Below are positions 16,029 to 24,425 of a stretch of DNA of 64,000 nt, piece by piece (the stretch's first letter is position 1; the number at the start of each line of letters is the position of its first letter). A model generated the notes under the pieces. It was not told the origin of the DNA and did no database searches. It was given only the letters and a program-made list of their open reading frames with translations. The DNA is taken from assembly GCA_964397655.1 (NCBI GenBank), contig CAYNKA010000014.1, positions 34,085 through 98,084 of the forward strand, read 5' to 3'. The position numbers and the translations under genes were made by a program. The stretch is from CAYNKA01 sp964397655 (GTDB lineage: Bacteria > Spirochaetota > Spirochaetia > DTKZ01).

Positions 16029-16460
16029 TCATTGTCGGATGTGTTCGGCGGCGTTTTCCGACATCCGTCTGACGAGCTCGTCGACCCGGGCGTTTTCCTC
16101 CGCCGAGAAGCCCCTCCCCAGGATTTCCCGCCATTCGTCGATGACGCCGGCCACCACGTCGCGCATCTCCTCGCCTCTTCGAGTGGCGTAGAGCCTGTGC
16201 ACCCGTTTGTCCGCCTCGTCCGCCTCGACCCTGATGTACCCGCGGGCGGCCAGGGACTTGACCGCCTTGGCCGTCGTTCCCTTGTCGATGACGAGCTCCT
16301 CCGAAAGCTCGTCCTGGCTGATTCCGGGCCTCCTCGCAACGCGCATGATGAACGGATACTGCCCCGAGCAGAAATCGAAGGATCTCAGTCTCCTCGTGAT
16401 GAAAATCTGACTGTAACGGTACAAGACGGACACGTACCTGAGAATGCTGGGTTCACGCAT
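16029..16460 (-). CDS. MarR family transcriptional regulator
   Basis: The 143-residue winged-helix protein has the MarR layout: an N-terminal dimer helix, then SGQYPFIMRVARRPGISQDELSEELVIDKGTTAKAVKSLAARGYI as the DNA-binding helices and a wing ending EADKRVHRL. MarR proteins are ligand-released repressors. It is translated right after the MATE exporter gene with an 8-bp overlap, and a 30-bp palindrome covers the shared promoter, so autoregulation of the exporter operon is a reasonable inference. Confidence 0.9.
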   Translation of the reverse strand: MREPSILRYVSVLYRYSQIFITRRLRSFDFCSGQYPFIMRVARRPGISQDELSEELVIDKGTTAKAVKSLAARGYIRVEADEADKRVHRLYATRRGEEMRDVVAGVIDEWREILGRGFSAEENARVDELVRRMSENAAEHIRQ

Positions 16461-17838
16461 TCGGAGCCTCCGTGAAGGCGTCGTCTCCCGACTTGAAGGC
16501 TTTGAGCGTGTCGGCAGTGAGCAGAACGGAGAGTATGAAGGTGAGCCCGTCGGCTGCCGCCTGACTCACCTGGATCCCCGTCAGGCCGAGAGTCCGCGAA
16601 AGGATCGTGATGATCGGTACGAAGAGCAGCCCCTGCCGGGAGAGGGCGAGAATCGAGGCCCTCGCGGGCTTGCCAATGTACTGAAACATCATGTTCGAAA
16701 TGACGATGAAGACCGTGAACGGAAGCGTGATGCATTGCATCCTCAGGGCGAAGGCGCCGACCCTGACGACTTCGGGATCGTTCCGGAAGGCTTGGATGAC
16801 GAAGGGAGCGAAGACGCCCGAGGCCAGGGAAAATACGACGAAGACTCCCGTGCCGACCTTCACCGTGAACCAGAAGGCGTCGTATACCCTTCGCCTGAGC
16901 CCGGCTCCGTAATTGAAAGCGGCAACGGGTTGGAATCCTTGGCCGAAGCCGATCATGAACGAAGCCATGAACATCATGAGCCTCGTCACGACCGACATGC
17001 CTGCGATCGCGGCATCGCCGTACGAAGAAGCGGCGTTGTTCAGGACTATGGCGGAAAAACTCACGAGAAACTGCCGGAGGAAGGTCGGAGTCCCCGAGCG
17101 GAGGATCTCGAGATAGAGGCCGCCCTCCAAGGAAACCTGTCCGGGCGAGATGCGCAGGGCGCTTCTCCGGTTCACGTAATGGGAAAGCAGAATGAGGAAG
17201 CCGATGAGCTGACTCAGGACGGTTGCGATCGCCGCCCCCTTGATGCCGAGGCCGAAGGTGAATATGAAGAGCGGATCGAGGGCGATGTTGATGACCGCGC
17301 CGCTGCCGATGCCCATGAGGGCGAGAACCGCGCTTCCTTCGGAACGCAGGTTGACGTTCATGACGAAGGAGGCCGCCATGATGGGCGCCCCGAGAAGAAT
17401 CCATCCGGCGTAATCCCTCGCGAAGGGCAGGATGGTGTCGGTGGATCCGAGGAGCCGGAGGAGCGGGTCCAGGAAGATCTCGCCGGCCGCCGTGATCGCC
17501 GAACCGCAGAGTATCGCCAGGAAGAAGGCGGAGGATACGACCCGGGCCGCGAGCTCCGGTTTCCTCTGCCCGAGGAGTCTCGCGACATAGCTCCCCGAGC
17601 CGACCCCGAAGGTCATGCCGATGACCTGGATGATCGCCATGATCGAAAAGACGATTCCGACGGCTCCGGTCGCGCTGGTCCCTATCTTGCCGACGAAGTA
17701 GGTGTCCGCCATGTTGTAGAGGGCGGTCACCACCATGCTGATGATGGTGGGAACCGCGAGGCTCATGATGAGCCGCGAGACGGGTTCGGTCGTCATGCGT
17801 TCGTAACGGGCGTTGGGTTCATTACCGATTTTCAAGAT
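16453..17838 (-). CDS. MATE family efflux transporter
   Basis: The product is about 461 residues with twelve hydrophobic helices in two halves, with MATE hallmarks near TM1-TM2 (SLAVPTIISMVVTALYNMADTYFVGKIG, GAVGIVFSIMAI, GVGSGSYVARLLG) and the second-half equivalent (FNYGAGLRRRVYDAF). It is an inner-membrane Na+ or H+ driven exporter of drugs or organic cations. The reading frame is open to 17880, but the promoter and operator lie at 17856-17887. I therefore favour the TTG at 17838, which has AAGGA nine bases upstream; the ATG at 17796 is an alternative. It heads a two-gene operon with marR. Confidence 0.88.
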   Translation of the reverse strand: MLKIGNEPNARYERMTTEPVSRLIMSLAVPTIISMVVTALYNMADTYFVGKIGTSATGAVGIVFSIMAIIQVIGMTFGVGSGSYVARLLGQRKPELAARVVSSAFFLAILCGSAITAAGEIFLDPLLRLLGSTDTILPFARDYAGWILLGAPIMAASFVMNVNLRSEGSAVLALMGIGSGAVINIALDPLFIFTFGLGIKGAAIATVLSQLIGFLILLSHYVNRRSALRISPGQVSLEGGLYLEILRSGTPTFLRQFLVSFSAIVLNNAASSYGDAAIAGMSVVTRLMMFMASFMIGFGQGFQPVAAFNYGAGLRRRVYDAFWFTVKVGTGVFVVFSLASGVFAPFVIQAFRNDPEVVRVGAFALRMQCITLPFTVFIVISNMMFQYIGKPARASILALSRQGLLFVPIITILSRTLGLTGIQVSQAAADGLTFILSVLLTADTLKAFKSGDDAFTEAPNA

Positions 17839-17855
17839 TCGTGTTCCTTTTACAA

Positions 17856-17887
17856 GCATAATAGTTGCAAATGCAACCATTATGCAA
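17856..17887 (-). promoter_or_regulatory. Promoter and 30-bp palindromic operator of the MATE-marR operon
   Basis: GCATAAT-A-GTTGCA-AA-TGCAAC-C-ATTATGC (17856-17885) is a near-perfect palindrome with only one mismatched position per arm. On the minus strand it spans TTGCAT (17887-17882) and TATTAT (17863-17858), 18 bases apart. The operator thus covers the whole core promoter, the usual arrangement for MarR repression. Confidence 0.75.
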
Positions 17888-17928
17888 GAGAGGGACCCCT
17901 CGAAAGCAAGGCTTCGTTTGCCGCCCGC

Positions 17929-18801
17929 TCATTTTCCGTCGACGAGGAGAGAGTACAGGCGTTCGAGGTCATCCATGGAAAAATAGGATATCTCGACGCT
18001 TCCCTTCTTTCCGGTCCCTTTTATGCGGACCTTCGTGCCGAGCACGTCGAGGAGCTTCTGCTCCATCTCCCTGAGTTCCGGTATTTTCTGCTTCGGTATC
18101 TTTTCCCGCTTTTCCCCCGAGGCCCTTATCCCCTTGTTGAGATCGGCGGAGAGGTTTTCCGCTTCGCGTACCGAAAGCCCTCCCGCCACGATCCTATTGA
18201 ACAGGATCCTCTGGTCCGCGGGATTGATCACGGCGAGGATCGCGCGGGCATGACCCGGCGAGATTTCCCGCTTGTTCAGGGCCTGCTGCATGTCATCCGG
18301 GAGCTTGAGGAGTCTGAGGGAGTTGGCGACCGTGGACCGGTTCTTGCCCAGTCGCGCGGAAAGATCCTCCTGGCTCAGGGCGGAAGCCTCCATCAGTCTT
18401 TTAAAGGCCTGAGCCTCTTCGATGGGAGTCAGGTCCTCCCGCTGAATGTTCTCGATGAGGGCTATTTCGAGTTTTTCCTGCTCCGAAAAACCGCGAACGA
18501 TGACGGGGATCTCCTGAAGTCCCGCGAGCTTCGCCGCCCTCCACCGGCGCTCTCCCGCCAGGATGAGGAAGGATCCGTCGTCGCGGTTCTCCACCAGGAT
18601 CGGCTGCAGGACCCCCTTCTCCCTGACGGAGTCGGCGAGTTCGCGGAGCGAATCCTCGGAGAACTCCTTCCGAGGCTGATCGGGATTCGGGGATATTCTG
18701 GAAATCGGCACGGTCTTGATGCCCGCGGCTCCGTCTTCGGCTCCTTCCGCCTGGGTCTGAAAAAGCGCGTCGATCCCCTTGCCCAAAGCCCGCTTAGACA
18801 C
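17929..18801 (-). CDS. parB: Chromosome partitioning protein ParB
   Basis: The 290-residue ParB has the N-terminal ParA-contact segment (MSKRALGKGIDALF), the CTPase/parS-spreading domain with ILAGERRWRAAKLAG and ENIQREDLTPIEEAQAF, a helix-turn-helix (LSQEDLSARLGKNRSTVANSLRLL) and a C-terminal dimer domain. ParB loads at parS and helps segregate origins. It overlaps parA by 8 bp. A perfect parS lies 5.6 kb away at 24377. Confidence 0.97.
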   Translation of the reverse strand: MSKRALGKGIDALFQTQAEGAEDGAAGIKTVPISRISPNPDQPRKEFSEDSLRELADSVREKGVLQPILVENRDDGSFLILAGERRWRAAKLAGLQEIPVIVRGFSEQEKLEIALIENIQREDLTPIEEAQAFKRLMEASALSQEDLSARLGKNRSTVANSLRLLKLPDDMQQALNKREISPGHARAILAVINPADQRILFNRIVAGGLSVREAENLSADLNKGIRASGEKREKIPKQKIPELREMEQKLLDVLGTKVRIKGTGKKGSVEISYFSMDDLERLYSLLVDGK

Positions 18802-19549
18802 GTTCGAGCACCTCTTCCGCGAGTTTCTTGTAGCTCTTCGCCCCGACGCAGGCCGGATCGTAGAGATTGATGGGCACCGAATGAGAGGGAGCCTCGGACA
18901 GGCGTACGTTGCGCGGAATGATGGTCTTGAATACTTTCTTCCCGAAATATCCGCAGACTTCCTGTACGACGTCGTTCGCGAGCCTGGTCCGCGAATCGTA
19001 CATGGTGAAGAGGATTCCCCCCACCTCGAGCCTGCGGTTGATGCCTTCCTGGATGCGCTTCACCGTCTCAAGCAGGAGGCTCAAGCCCTCGAGCGCGAAA
19101 TACTCGCATTGAAGAGGAATGATCACCGCGTCGGCGGCGGCGAGCCCGTTGAGCGTCAGGATACCGAGGGAAGGAGGACAATCGATGAAGATGAAGTCGA
19201 AGTCGTTCTTCACTGGCGAAAGCACGTTCCGAAGGTAATAAGCCCGGTCGTCCTTGTCAACGAGCTCAACGTTCGCTCCGGTGAGGTTGATGCTCGAGGC
19301 CGCGATGAAGAGGTTCGTCACCGGAGTTTTCTGGATGACGTCCTTCACCTGGACCTTCCCGTTGATGGCTTCGTAGATGCCCGCCTGGGATGATTTGGCC
19401 CCGACACTGCTCGAAAGGTTCCCCTGCGGATCGAAATCGATGAGCAATACTTTTTTCCCCGCCTCGGCGATGTACGCTCCCAAGTTGGAGGCGGTGGTGG
19501 TCTTCCCCACACCGCCCTTCTGGTTGGCGAATACTACTGTTTTTCCCAT
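18794..19549 (-). CDS. parA: Chromosome partitioning ATPase ParA (Soj)
   Basis: The 251-residue ParA starts MGKTVVFANQKGGVGKTTTA with the deviant Walker A KGGVGKTT. It continues with DFDPQGNLSS (switch I), FIFIDCPPSLGILTLNGL (Walker B) and the RxxxSEAPSHS segment. It forms ATP-bound dimers on the nucleoid and works with ParB. The ATG at 19549 is chosen because the family begins there. Its end overlaps parB. Confidence 0.97.
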   Translation of the reverse strand: MGKTVVFANQKGGVGKTTTASNLGAYIAEAGKKVLLIDFDPQGNLSSSVGAKSSQAGIYEAINGKVQVKDVIQKTPVTNLFIAASSINLTGANVELVDKDDRAYYLRNVLSPVKNDFDFIFIDCPPSLGILTLNGLAAADAVIIPLQCEYFALEGLSLLLETVKRIQEGINRRLEVGGILFTMYDSRTRLANDVVQEVCGYFGKKVFKTIIPRNVRLSEAPSHSVPINLYDPACVGAKSYKKLAEEVLERV

Positions 19550-19661
19550 CCGCGACAGTATACAAAAAGCTCGAAAAAAAAGCCACCGTAAAATATCCCA
19601 GTTGAAAAACGCTCCGCCCGGTTTTCCGAGAATGCGTTCATCCGGACGGGGTCTTCCCCAT

Positions 19662-20951
19662 TCACGCGAGAACACGCCTTCTTTCGTAGATCTCGAGAAC
19701 ATCGGGAAAAGGTTTCAGGACCCTGGGAAACACACCCTGGGCCCATCCCAGGAAGAGTCCGTAGTTCGTCACGGGAATCCCGGCCTGCCGGAAGCTTTCC
19801 AGCCTCGCCAGAACCGCCCTCCGTTTCAACATGCAGCTCCCGCAATGAATGACGCCGTGGATTTTCCCGAGCTCCTCGCCTTTCGGAACGTCGCGGGAAT
19901 AGACGAACTCCGCCCTCGGCCGCATGAGCTGGCGGAACAGCCGCGGGATCTTCACGGTCCCGATGTCGTCGGCCTTCTGATGATGGGAACACCCTTCGAG
20001 CACGAGGATCCTCGGCTCCTCCTGCAGCGACTCGAACCTGGAAAGCCCGTCGACGTAAAAAGCGAGATCCCCCTTCTTCCGAGCGAACAGGATGGAAAAC
20101 GAGGTGAGGAGCTGGTCTTCCGGAAGTTCGGCCGCCACCTTGTGGAAGGCCTGGCTGTCGGTGATGACGATAGCCGGCCTCTCCTTCAACTTCGCGAAGA
20201 ACGATCCGAGTTCGCGCTCCTTCACGACCATGCAGCCGCAGTCCCGGTCCAGGAGATCCCGGATCGTCTCGACCTGCGGAAGGATGAGTCTTCCCGCGGG
20301 AGCCCCGAGGTCCACGGGCGTCACGAGGACGGCGAGATCCCCTTCCCGCACGAGACCCTCGACCGGCGTGGGCTCCGGGTCGACGAGGTCCCCGAACTGA
20401 GCGAGGCGCTTCCTGAACTCCTCGATCCCCTTGCCCGAGACGTTGTCGACTTCCACCGCCGCGAACTCGCTCCCGGAGACCGAGACAAGGCCGGGAGCCG
20501 CGGCCGAAAGCGGCTTTCCCGCGGCGGCCCTTTTCACAAGGTCGGCCTTCGAGGGGTCCTTCACCCGGTCGGAAAAGCTCAGCACGATCAGGACGGGTTT
20601 TCCCGTCCAACGGTCGAGAAGGGCTTTTTCCCTCGCGTCCCAGGGCCTGTCCGAGGCCGTCACGAGGACCAGGATGTCCGCTCCGGCCAGGGCCGCCGTG
20701 CTTTTCCCGACGCGGCTCGCACCGAGCCCTTCCTCGTAGTCGTCGAGGCCGGCGGTGTCGGTCACGGCGGCGGGACCGAGCGCGTCCAGTTCGATCCGGC
20801 GCGTCACCGGATCGGTCGTGGTACCCGGCTTGGCGGAAACGATCGAAGCGTCCTGCCTGAGCAGGTTGTTCATGAGGGAGCTTTTTCCGGCGTTCCTGAG
20901 TCCCGCTAAAACAATGCGTATGGATTCCGCGAGGGGCGTGGTCGTGTTCAT
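19662..20951 (-). CDS. hydF: [FeFe]-hydrogenase maturation GTPase HydF
   Basis: The 429-residue protein has a GTPase domain (P-loop GLRNAGKSSL, switch GTTTDPV, DTAG), a dimerisation domain, and the C-terminal iron-sulfur domain with LEGCSHH and, about 50 residues later, HCGSC, which is the CxH...HCxxC signature of HydF. HydF is the scaffold on which the 2Fe subcluster is assembled and from which it passes to HydA. HydE and HydG are not in the window. It follows an aspartase-like gene by 9 bp and a TM1266-type gene further up, a cluster also seen in other hydrogenase-bearing anaerobes. Confidence 0.95.
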   Translation of the reverse strand: MNTTTPLAESIRIVLAGLRNAGKSSLMNNLLRQDASIVSAKPGTTTDPVTRRIELDALGPAAVTDTAGLDDYEEGLGASRVGKSTAALAGADILVLVTASDRPWDAREKALLDRWTGKPVLIVLSFSDRVKDPSKADLVKRAAAGKPLSAAAPGLVSVSGSEFAAVEVDNVSGKGIEEFRKRLAQFGDLVDPEPTPVEGLVREGDLAVLVTPVDLGAPAGRLILPQVETIRDLLDRDCGCMVVKERELGSFFAKLKERPAIVITDSQAFHKVAAELPEDQLLTSFSILFARKKGDLAFYVDGLSRFESLQEEPRILVLEGCSHHQKADDIGTVKIPRLFRQLMRPRAEFVYSRDVPKGEELGKIHGVIHCGSCMLKRRAVLARLESFRQAGIPVTNYGLFLGWAQGVFPRVLKPFPDVLEIYERRRVLA

Positions 20952-20960
20952 TTCCTCTCC

Positions 20961-22301
20961 TTACAAGGTTCTCGGATCGATGCGCTTCATGAGTTCCTCC
21001 CGGTCCAGTCCCGTGAGTTCCGCGACGCGGGCAACCACGGCCTTAAGCCCGACGGGACGTTCCTTCTCCAGGATTTCGGCGACCCTCTTCAGGTCGCGGT
21101 ACCCCACGACCCCGAGGAGCGTGTTGAGCAGGGCCGGTGACGAGGACAGGTTCGATTCTATGCGCTCCTCGTCGGGCAAAAGGAGCGGCAGTACCTTGAT
21201 CGCCGCGTCGAGAGCTCGGCACAGGGTATCGGCGCACCTGATGAAAGCGTCCGCGAGAAAGGGAAGATAGGCGTTGAGCTGGAACTGCCCCTCGTCCGCG
21301 AAGTCCATGACCAAGGCGGCCTCCCTGGTTGCGACGAAGGCCGTGCCGCGAAGGTATTCCAGCAACACCGGGTTCGTCTTCATCGGCATGATCGTCGATC
21401 CGTATTGGAGCTTCGGGTGGCGAAGCTCGCCGACCGCCGAGGAGGAATAGAGAAGGAGGTCCGCCGCTATGCGGGAGAGGTTCCCGGCACACAACCTCAG
21501 GCCGGACGCGGCCTCTCCGATCGCGTCCTGGTGAGCGACCTCGTCCGGCAGGTTATGGCTCCTGCAGAGCGGAAGTCCGGTGATCGCCCGGAGGTGTTTC
21601 TCCGCGAGGAATACGTAGTCGCGGGGCGCGGAAAAGCAGTTCCCCACGGCAGTTCCGCCCAAGGCTATCAGCCTGATCCGCTCGAGAAGCTTGCGAAACC
21701 TCCACCGGTCCCGCTCCATCATTCCGGCCCAGGAGCCGAAGACCTGTCCCAGGGTCATGGGCAGCGCGTCCTGCAGTTCGGTTCGCCCCAGGATCACGAT
21801 TCCCGCATAAGACCTTTCGCGTTCCACGAGAAGCTCCTGCAGGGACTCGACCAGTTTCTCGATCTGCGAAAGCCTGCGGAAAACGACGATCTTCACCGCC
21901 GTCGGGAAGGTGTCGTTCGTCGACTGAAAACGGTTGATGTCGCCGAGCGGATCCGCCTTCCAGGCAGACGCTGTCTCTCCGCTTTCCCCGAAGAGACGGT
22001 TCGACCGGGCGGCGACGACCTCGTTCAGGTTCATGTGGAGACTCGTCCCTGCCCCGCCCTGCCCGAGCGGTAGGGGGAAATGCCCGTCCAGGTCGCCGCC
22101 TATCACCTCGTCGACCGCCTCGAGTACGAAGGGAAAAACGGTTTCCGGATAGAGTTTTGCCGTTTCCTGTTGAGCGAGGAGAGCGGCCTTCTTCACCTCG
22201 CCGTAGGCCCGGATGAGCTCCCGGGGAGTTTTTCCGCGGCCGAAGGAGGACAGCGCCGCTTCGGTCTGGTCGCCCCAGTACGATTCGCAGGCTCTTTTCA
22301 T
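20961..22301 (-). CDS. Aspartate ammonia-lyase-like protein of the hydrogenase maturation cluster
   Basis: The 446-residue member of the fumarase/aspartase superfamily has GSTIMPMKTNP, the signature loop with the catalytic serine equivalent (here GSTIMPMK against the usual GSSxMPxK, so the second serine is replaced by threonine), plus STNDTFPTA and GRTELQDALPMTLGQ. It should catalyse addition or elimination of ammonia on a fumarate-like compound. Genes of this type often sit beside hydE, hydF and hydG, which suggests a role there that I cannot specify. It lies 9 bp before hydF. Confidence 0.8.
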   Translation of the reverse strand: MKRACESYWGDQTEAALSSFGRGKTPRELIRAYGEVKKAALLAQQETAKLYPETVFPFVLEAVDEVIGGDLDGHFPLPLGQGGAGTSLHMNLNEVVAARSNRLFGESGETASAWKADPLGDINRFQSTNDTFPTAVKIVVFRRLSQIEKLVESLQELLVERERSYAGIVILGRTELQDALPMTLGQVFGSWAGMMERDRWRFRKLLERIRLIALGGTAVGNCFSAPRDYVFLAEKHLRAITGLPLCRSHNLPDEVAHQDAIGEAASGLRLCAGNLSRIAADLLLYSSSAVGELRHPKLQYGSTIMPMKTNPVLLEYLRGTAFVATREAALVMDFADEGQFQLNAYLPFLADAFIRCADTLCRALDAAIKVLPLLLPDEERIESNLSSSPALLNTLLGVVGYRDLKRVAEILEKERPVGLKAVVARVAELTGLDREELMKRIDPRTL

Positions 22302-22376
22302 TCCGTTCCTTCTCCATGTCCGGCGGATCGTATTCTCGGGAATTTTTCAGCAGATGCCGCAGGCAGCGGAAAGAGG

Positions 22377-22655
22377 CTAATGGAGACCTTCGGTCGCATT
22401 GTTCGGCTCCTTGTATCGGGTAAGGAGGGATTTGACCTGTATTCCAGGGAGCCTTCCAATTTTACCCGTCAAGGCGCCTATCTCGTCGGTAGTTCCTTCG
22501 ACGATCAATGAAATGACATGGACGCCCTTGTCGCGGATGGGAAGTCCCTGTCGTCCATAGATCAAATCTCCGAAGTCGGAAAGGATCGTGTTCAGAGAAT
22601 TGACGCTCGTTTTTTCTTCGATGAGGATCGCAACGACTCCGAGTCTCTTCTCCAT
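22377..22655 (-). CDS. TM1266-family putative iron-only hydrogenase regulator
   Basis: The 92-residue single-domain protein (MEKRLGVVAILIEEKTSVNS, then ILSDFGDLIYGRQGLPIRDK, GVHVISLIVEGTTDEIGALTGKIGRLPGI) has the ferredoxin-like ACT/NikR-C fold pattern of the TM1266 family, found with [FeFe]-hydrogenase genes. There is no DNA-binding domain, so a ligand- or protein-binding role is likely. It is probably the first gene of the cluster with the aspartase-like gene and hydF (75 bp gap). Confidence 0.85.
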   Translation of the reverse strand: MEKRLGVVAILIEEKTSVNSLNTILSDFGDLIYGRQGLPIRDKGVHVISLIVEGTTDEIGALTGKIGRLPGIQVKSLLTRYKEPNNATEGLH

Positions 22656-22763
22656 CGGACCGCCTCTGGATCGGATAGAATTTCGGCTCCTCGAAACAAG
22701 AAATCCCGTTTCTCAGACACGTCAAGGATAGATAATTTTTTCTTGAATTGCAAGAGGCTTCGA

Positions 22764-22792
22764 TTGACGAAATTATACTAAAAAAGTATTAT
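22764..22792 (+). promoter_or_regulatory. Promoter of the NifU-like gene
   Basis: TTGACG (22764-22769) and TATTAT (22787-22792) are 17 bases apart, 38 bp before the NifU-like start codon, in an AT-rich divergent region. Confidence 0.65.
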
Positions 22793-22830
22793 TTTTGTAT
22801 GCATGATCCCGGACGGGAGAAGGAGTATAT

Positions 22831-23055
22831 ATGCTGAAAGAAAAGGTATTGGCCGCCATTCAGGACGTCCGGCCATCGTTGCAGGCGGACGGAGGAGATA
22901 TAGAGCTCGTTGACGTCGACGAAGCGGGTAAGGTGAAAGTCCGCCTCAAAGGAGCCTGCCACGGTTGTCCCATGGCTCAGATGACTTTGAAGCAGGGAGT
23001 GGAAAAATATCTCAAAAAGACGGTGCCGGAAGTCAAAACGGTCGAATCCGTGTAA
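22831..23055 (+). CDS. NifU C-terminal domain iron-sulfur scaffold
   Basis: The 74-residue protein is a stand-alone NifU C-domain (Nfu type): VLAAIQDVRPSLQADGGDIE, then VKVRLKGACHGCPMAQMTLK with the conserved CxxC. It carries or delivers a [4Fe-4S] cluster between subunits of a dimer. GAGAAGGAG lies before the ATG. It stands alone, divergent from the hydrogenase-maturation cluster, and might serve its iron-sulfur enzymes, which is inference. Confidence 0.92.
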   Translation: MLKEKVLAAIQDVRPSLQADGGDIELVDVDEAGKVKVRLKGACHGCPMAQMTLKQGVEKYLKKTVPEVKTVESV

Positions 23056-23203
23056 CGCGTCACCTTCGAGGCGCTTTGCTCGAGGCGATTTCAAAAACCT
23101 CAGAAAAAATCGGTTCGAGAAGAAAGATTCACGAGTTCAAAAAGAACGTTATTCTTTCCCTGCCGGCGAATGTCGAGGAATTCCTTATGGGGTTGAAAAT
23201 TCT

Positions 23204-23232
23204 TTGAAATCTATTAGATTTAATGATACGAT
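23204..23232 (+). promoter_or_regulatory. Candidate promoter of add
   Basis: TTGAAA (23204-23209) and TACGAT (23227-23232) are 17 bases apart, 24 bp before the ATG of adenosine deaminase. Confidence 0.45.
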
Positions 23233-23256
23233 AAAGTCGGAAATCAAAGGATTGAT

Positions 23257-24297
23257 ATGATGCATGACTCGATATCGAAAAATCGATGGAAGCTTTTTCC
23301 GAAGATAGAACTTCACCGGCATCTAGAAGGTACCTTTGAACTTAAAACCCTTTTTCAAATAGCGAAAAATAACAAGCTCGATGTCCCAGGAGACCTCGAA
23401 ACCTTCAAAAGTTTCTTTCAATTTCCCAAGGATTCCAAACCCGATTTCCAGCTTTTCCTTTCGAAGTTCAAGAACGACTGGTATCGAAGCCATGAAGACG
23501 TCTTCAACATCACTTACGAATCGGTAAAGACTTTCGCCGACGACGGAATTTTCTATATCGAGCTTCGCTTCAATCCCGAGCATTTCGCGGCATTCAATAA
23601 TTTTGATCGCATGGACGTGATCAACATCGTCTGCGAGGCGGGAAACAAGGCGGCCGGAGAAACGGGAATCAGGCTGAAATATCTCATCACCTTCAACCGG
23701 GGGAAGCACGAGTTGAAGGATATGATCAAACTCTACCAGAAGATAGCCGCGCACGACCTTCCGGACATCGTCGGCATCGACCTCGCAGGCGACGAAGAGC
23801 ATTTCCGTGTCGACCTGTTCGCCAAGTTGTTTCAGATTATAAAGGATGACAAGAAATATCGGAGCACGATTCATGCCGGCGAAGTCACGCCGTCTTCGGA
23901 AATCTGGTCGGCGATCAAGCTGAACGCGGCTCGGATCGGGCACGGCACCGCCACCATCCATGACGCGAAGCTGCAGGACTACCTGAAGGAGCACAGGATC
24001 GCGCTCGAACAGTGCATTACGTCGAATTATCAGACCGGATCCTGGCCCGATGAAAAAAACCATCCCATCGGCAGGCTGTTCCGTTCCGGCGTGCCAGTCA
24101 CCATCAACTCGGACGATCCGACGATACAGGATACCGATCTTTCCGACGATTACCATAAAGCGGCGGATTATTTCGCATTCACTCCCGCGGACTTCACGAA
24201 GCTCAACCTGACCGCGATCGAAACCTGCTTTTTGCCGGACAAGGAAAAGGAAAGCCTCAGAGCCGACTACCTCGACGCGGTAAAGAAATTTACCTGA
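23257..24297 (+). CDS. add: Adenosine deaminase
   Basis: The 346-residue amidohydrolase starts with the zinc-binding LHRHLEGTF (HxH), then has THAGE-like STIHAGEVTPSS with the catalytic Glu, RIGHGT, and SDDP (NSDDPTIQDT), all ADA/AMP-deaminase family signatures. It converts adenosine or deoxyadenosine to inosine; some relatives prefer 5'-substituted adenosines such as S-adenosylhomocysteine or 5'-deoxyadenosine. AAAGGA precedes the ATG pair at 23257. It is visibly more AT-rich than the flanking genes and ends at a bidirectional terminator. Confidence 0.9.
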   Translation: MMHDSISKNRWKLFPKIELHRHLEGTFELKTLFQIAKNNKLDVPGDLETFKSFFQFPKDSKPDFQLFLSKFKNDWYRSHEDVFNITYESVKTFADDGIFYIELRFNPEHFAAFNNFDRMDVINIVCEAGNKAAGETGIRLKYLITFNRGKHELKDMIKLYQKIAAHDLPDIVGIDLAGDEEHFRVDLFAKLFQIIKDDKKYRSTIHAGEVTPSSEIWSAIKLNAARIGHGTATIHDAKLQDYLKEHRIALEQCITSNYQTGSWPDEKNHPIGRLFRSGVPVTINSDDPTIQDTDLSDDYHKAADYFAFTPADFTKLNLTAIETCFLPDKEKESLRADYLDAVKKFT

Positions 24298-24336
24298 AGC
24301 AGTCCATCATCCGATTCGTATTCCCTCTCCGTTGCG

Positions 24337-24367
24337 AAAAAAAGCCCCGTGAAACCGGGGCTTTTTT
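24337..24367. terminator. Bidirectional terminator between add and gyrA
   Basis: GCCCCG/CGGGGC with a 6-base loop is flanked by seven A and six T residues, so it works for add (plus) and gyrA (minus). Confidence 0.92.
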
Positions 24368-24376
24368 CAAGGAGAT

Positions 24377-24392
24377 TGTTTCACGTGAAACA
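24377..24392. other. parS: parS centromere-like site
   Basis: TGTTTCACGTGAAACA is a perfect match to the bacterial consensus parS for ParB. It is extended by one more base pair on each side (24376-24393). It lies about 4.6 kb from the oriC-like gap and 5.6 kb from parB. No second perfect copy was found in the window by eye. Confidence 0.95.
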
Positions 24393-24425
24393 ATGCGTCG
24401 CGGATGACGCTGTTGACGAATCGCC

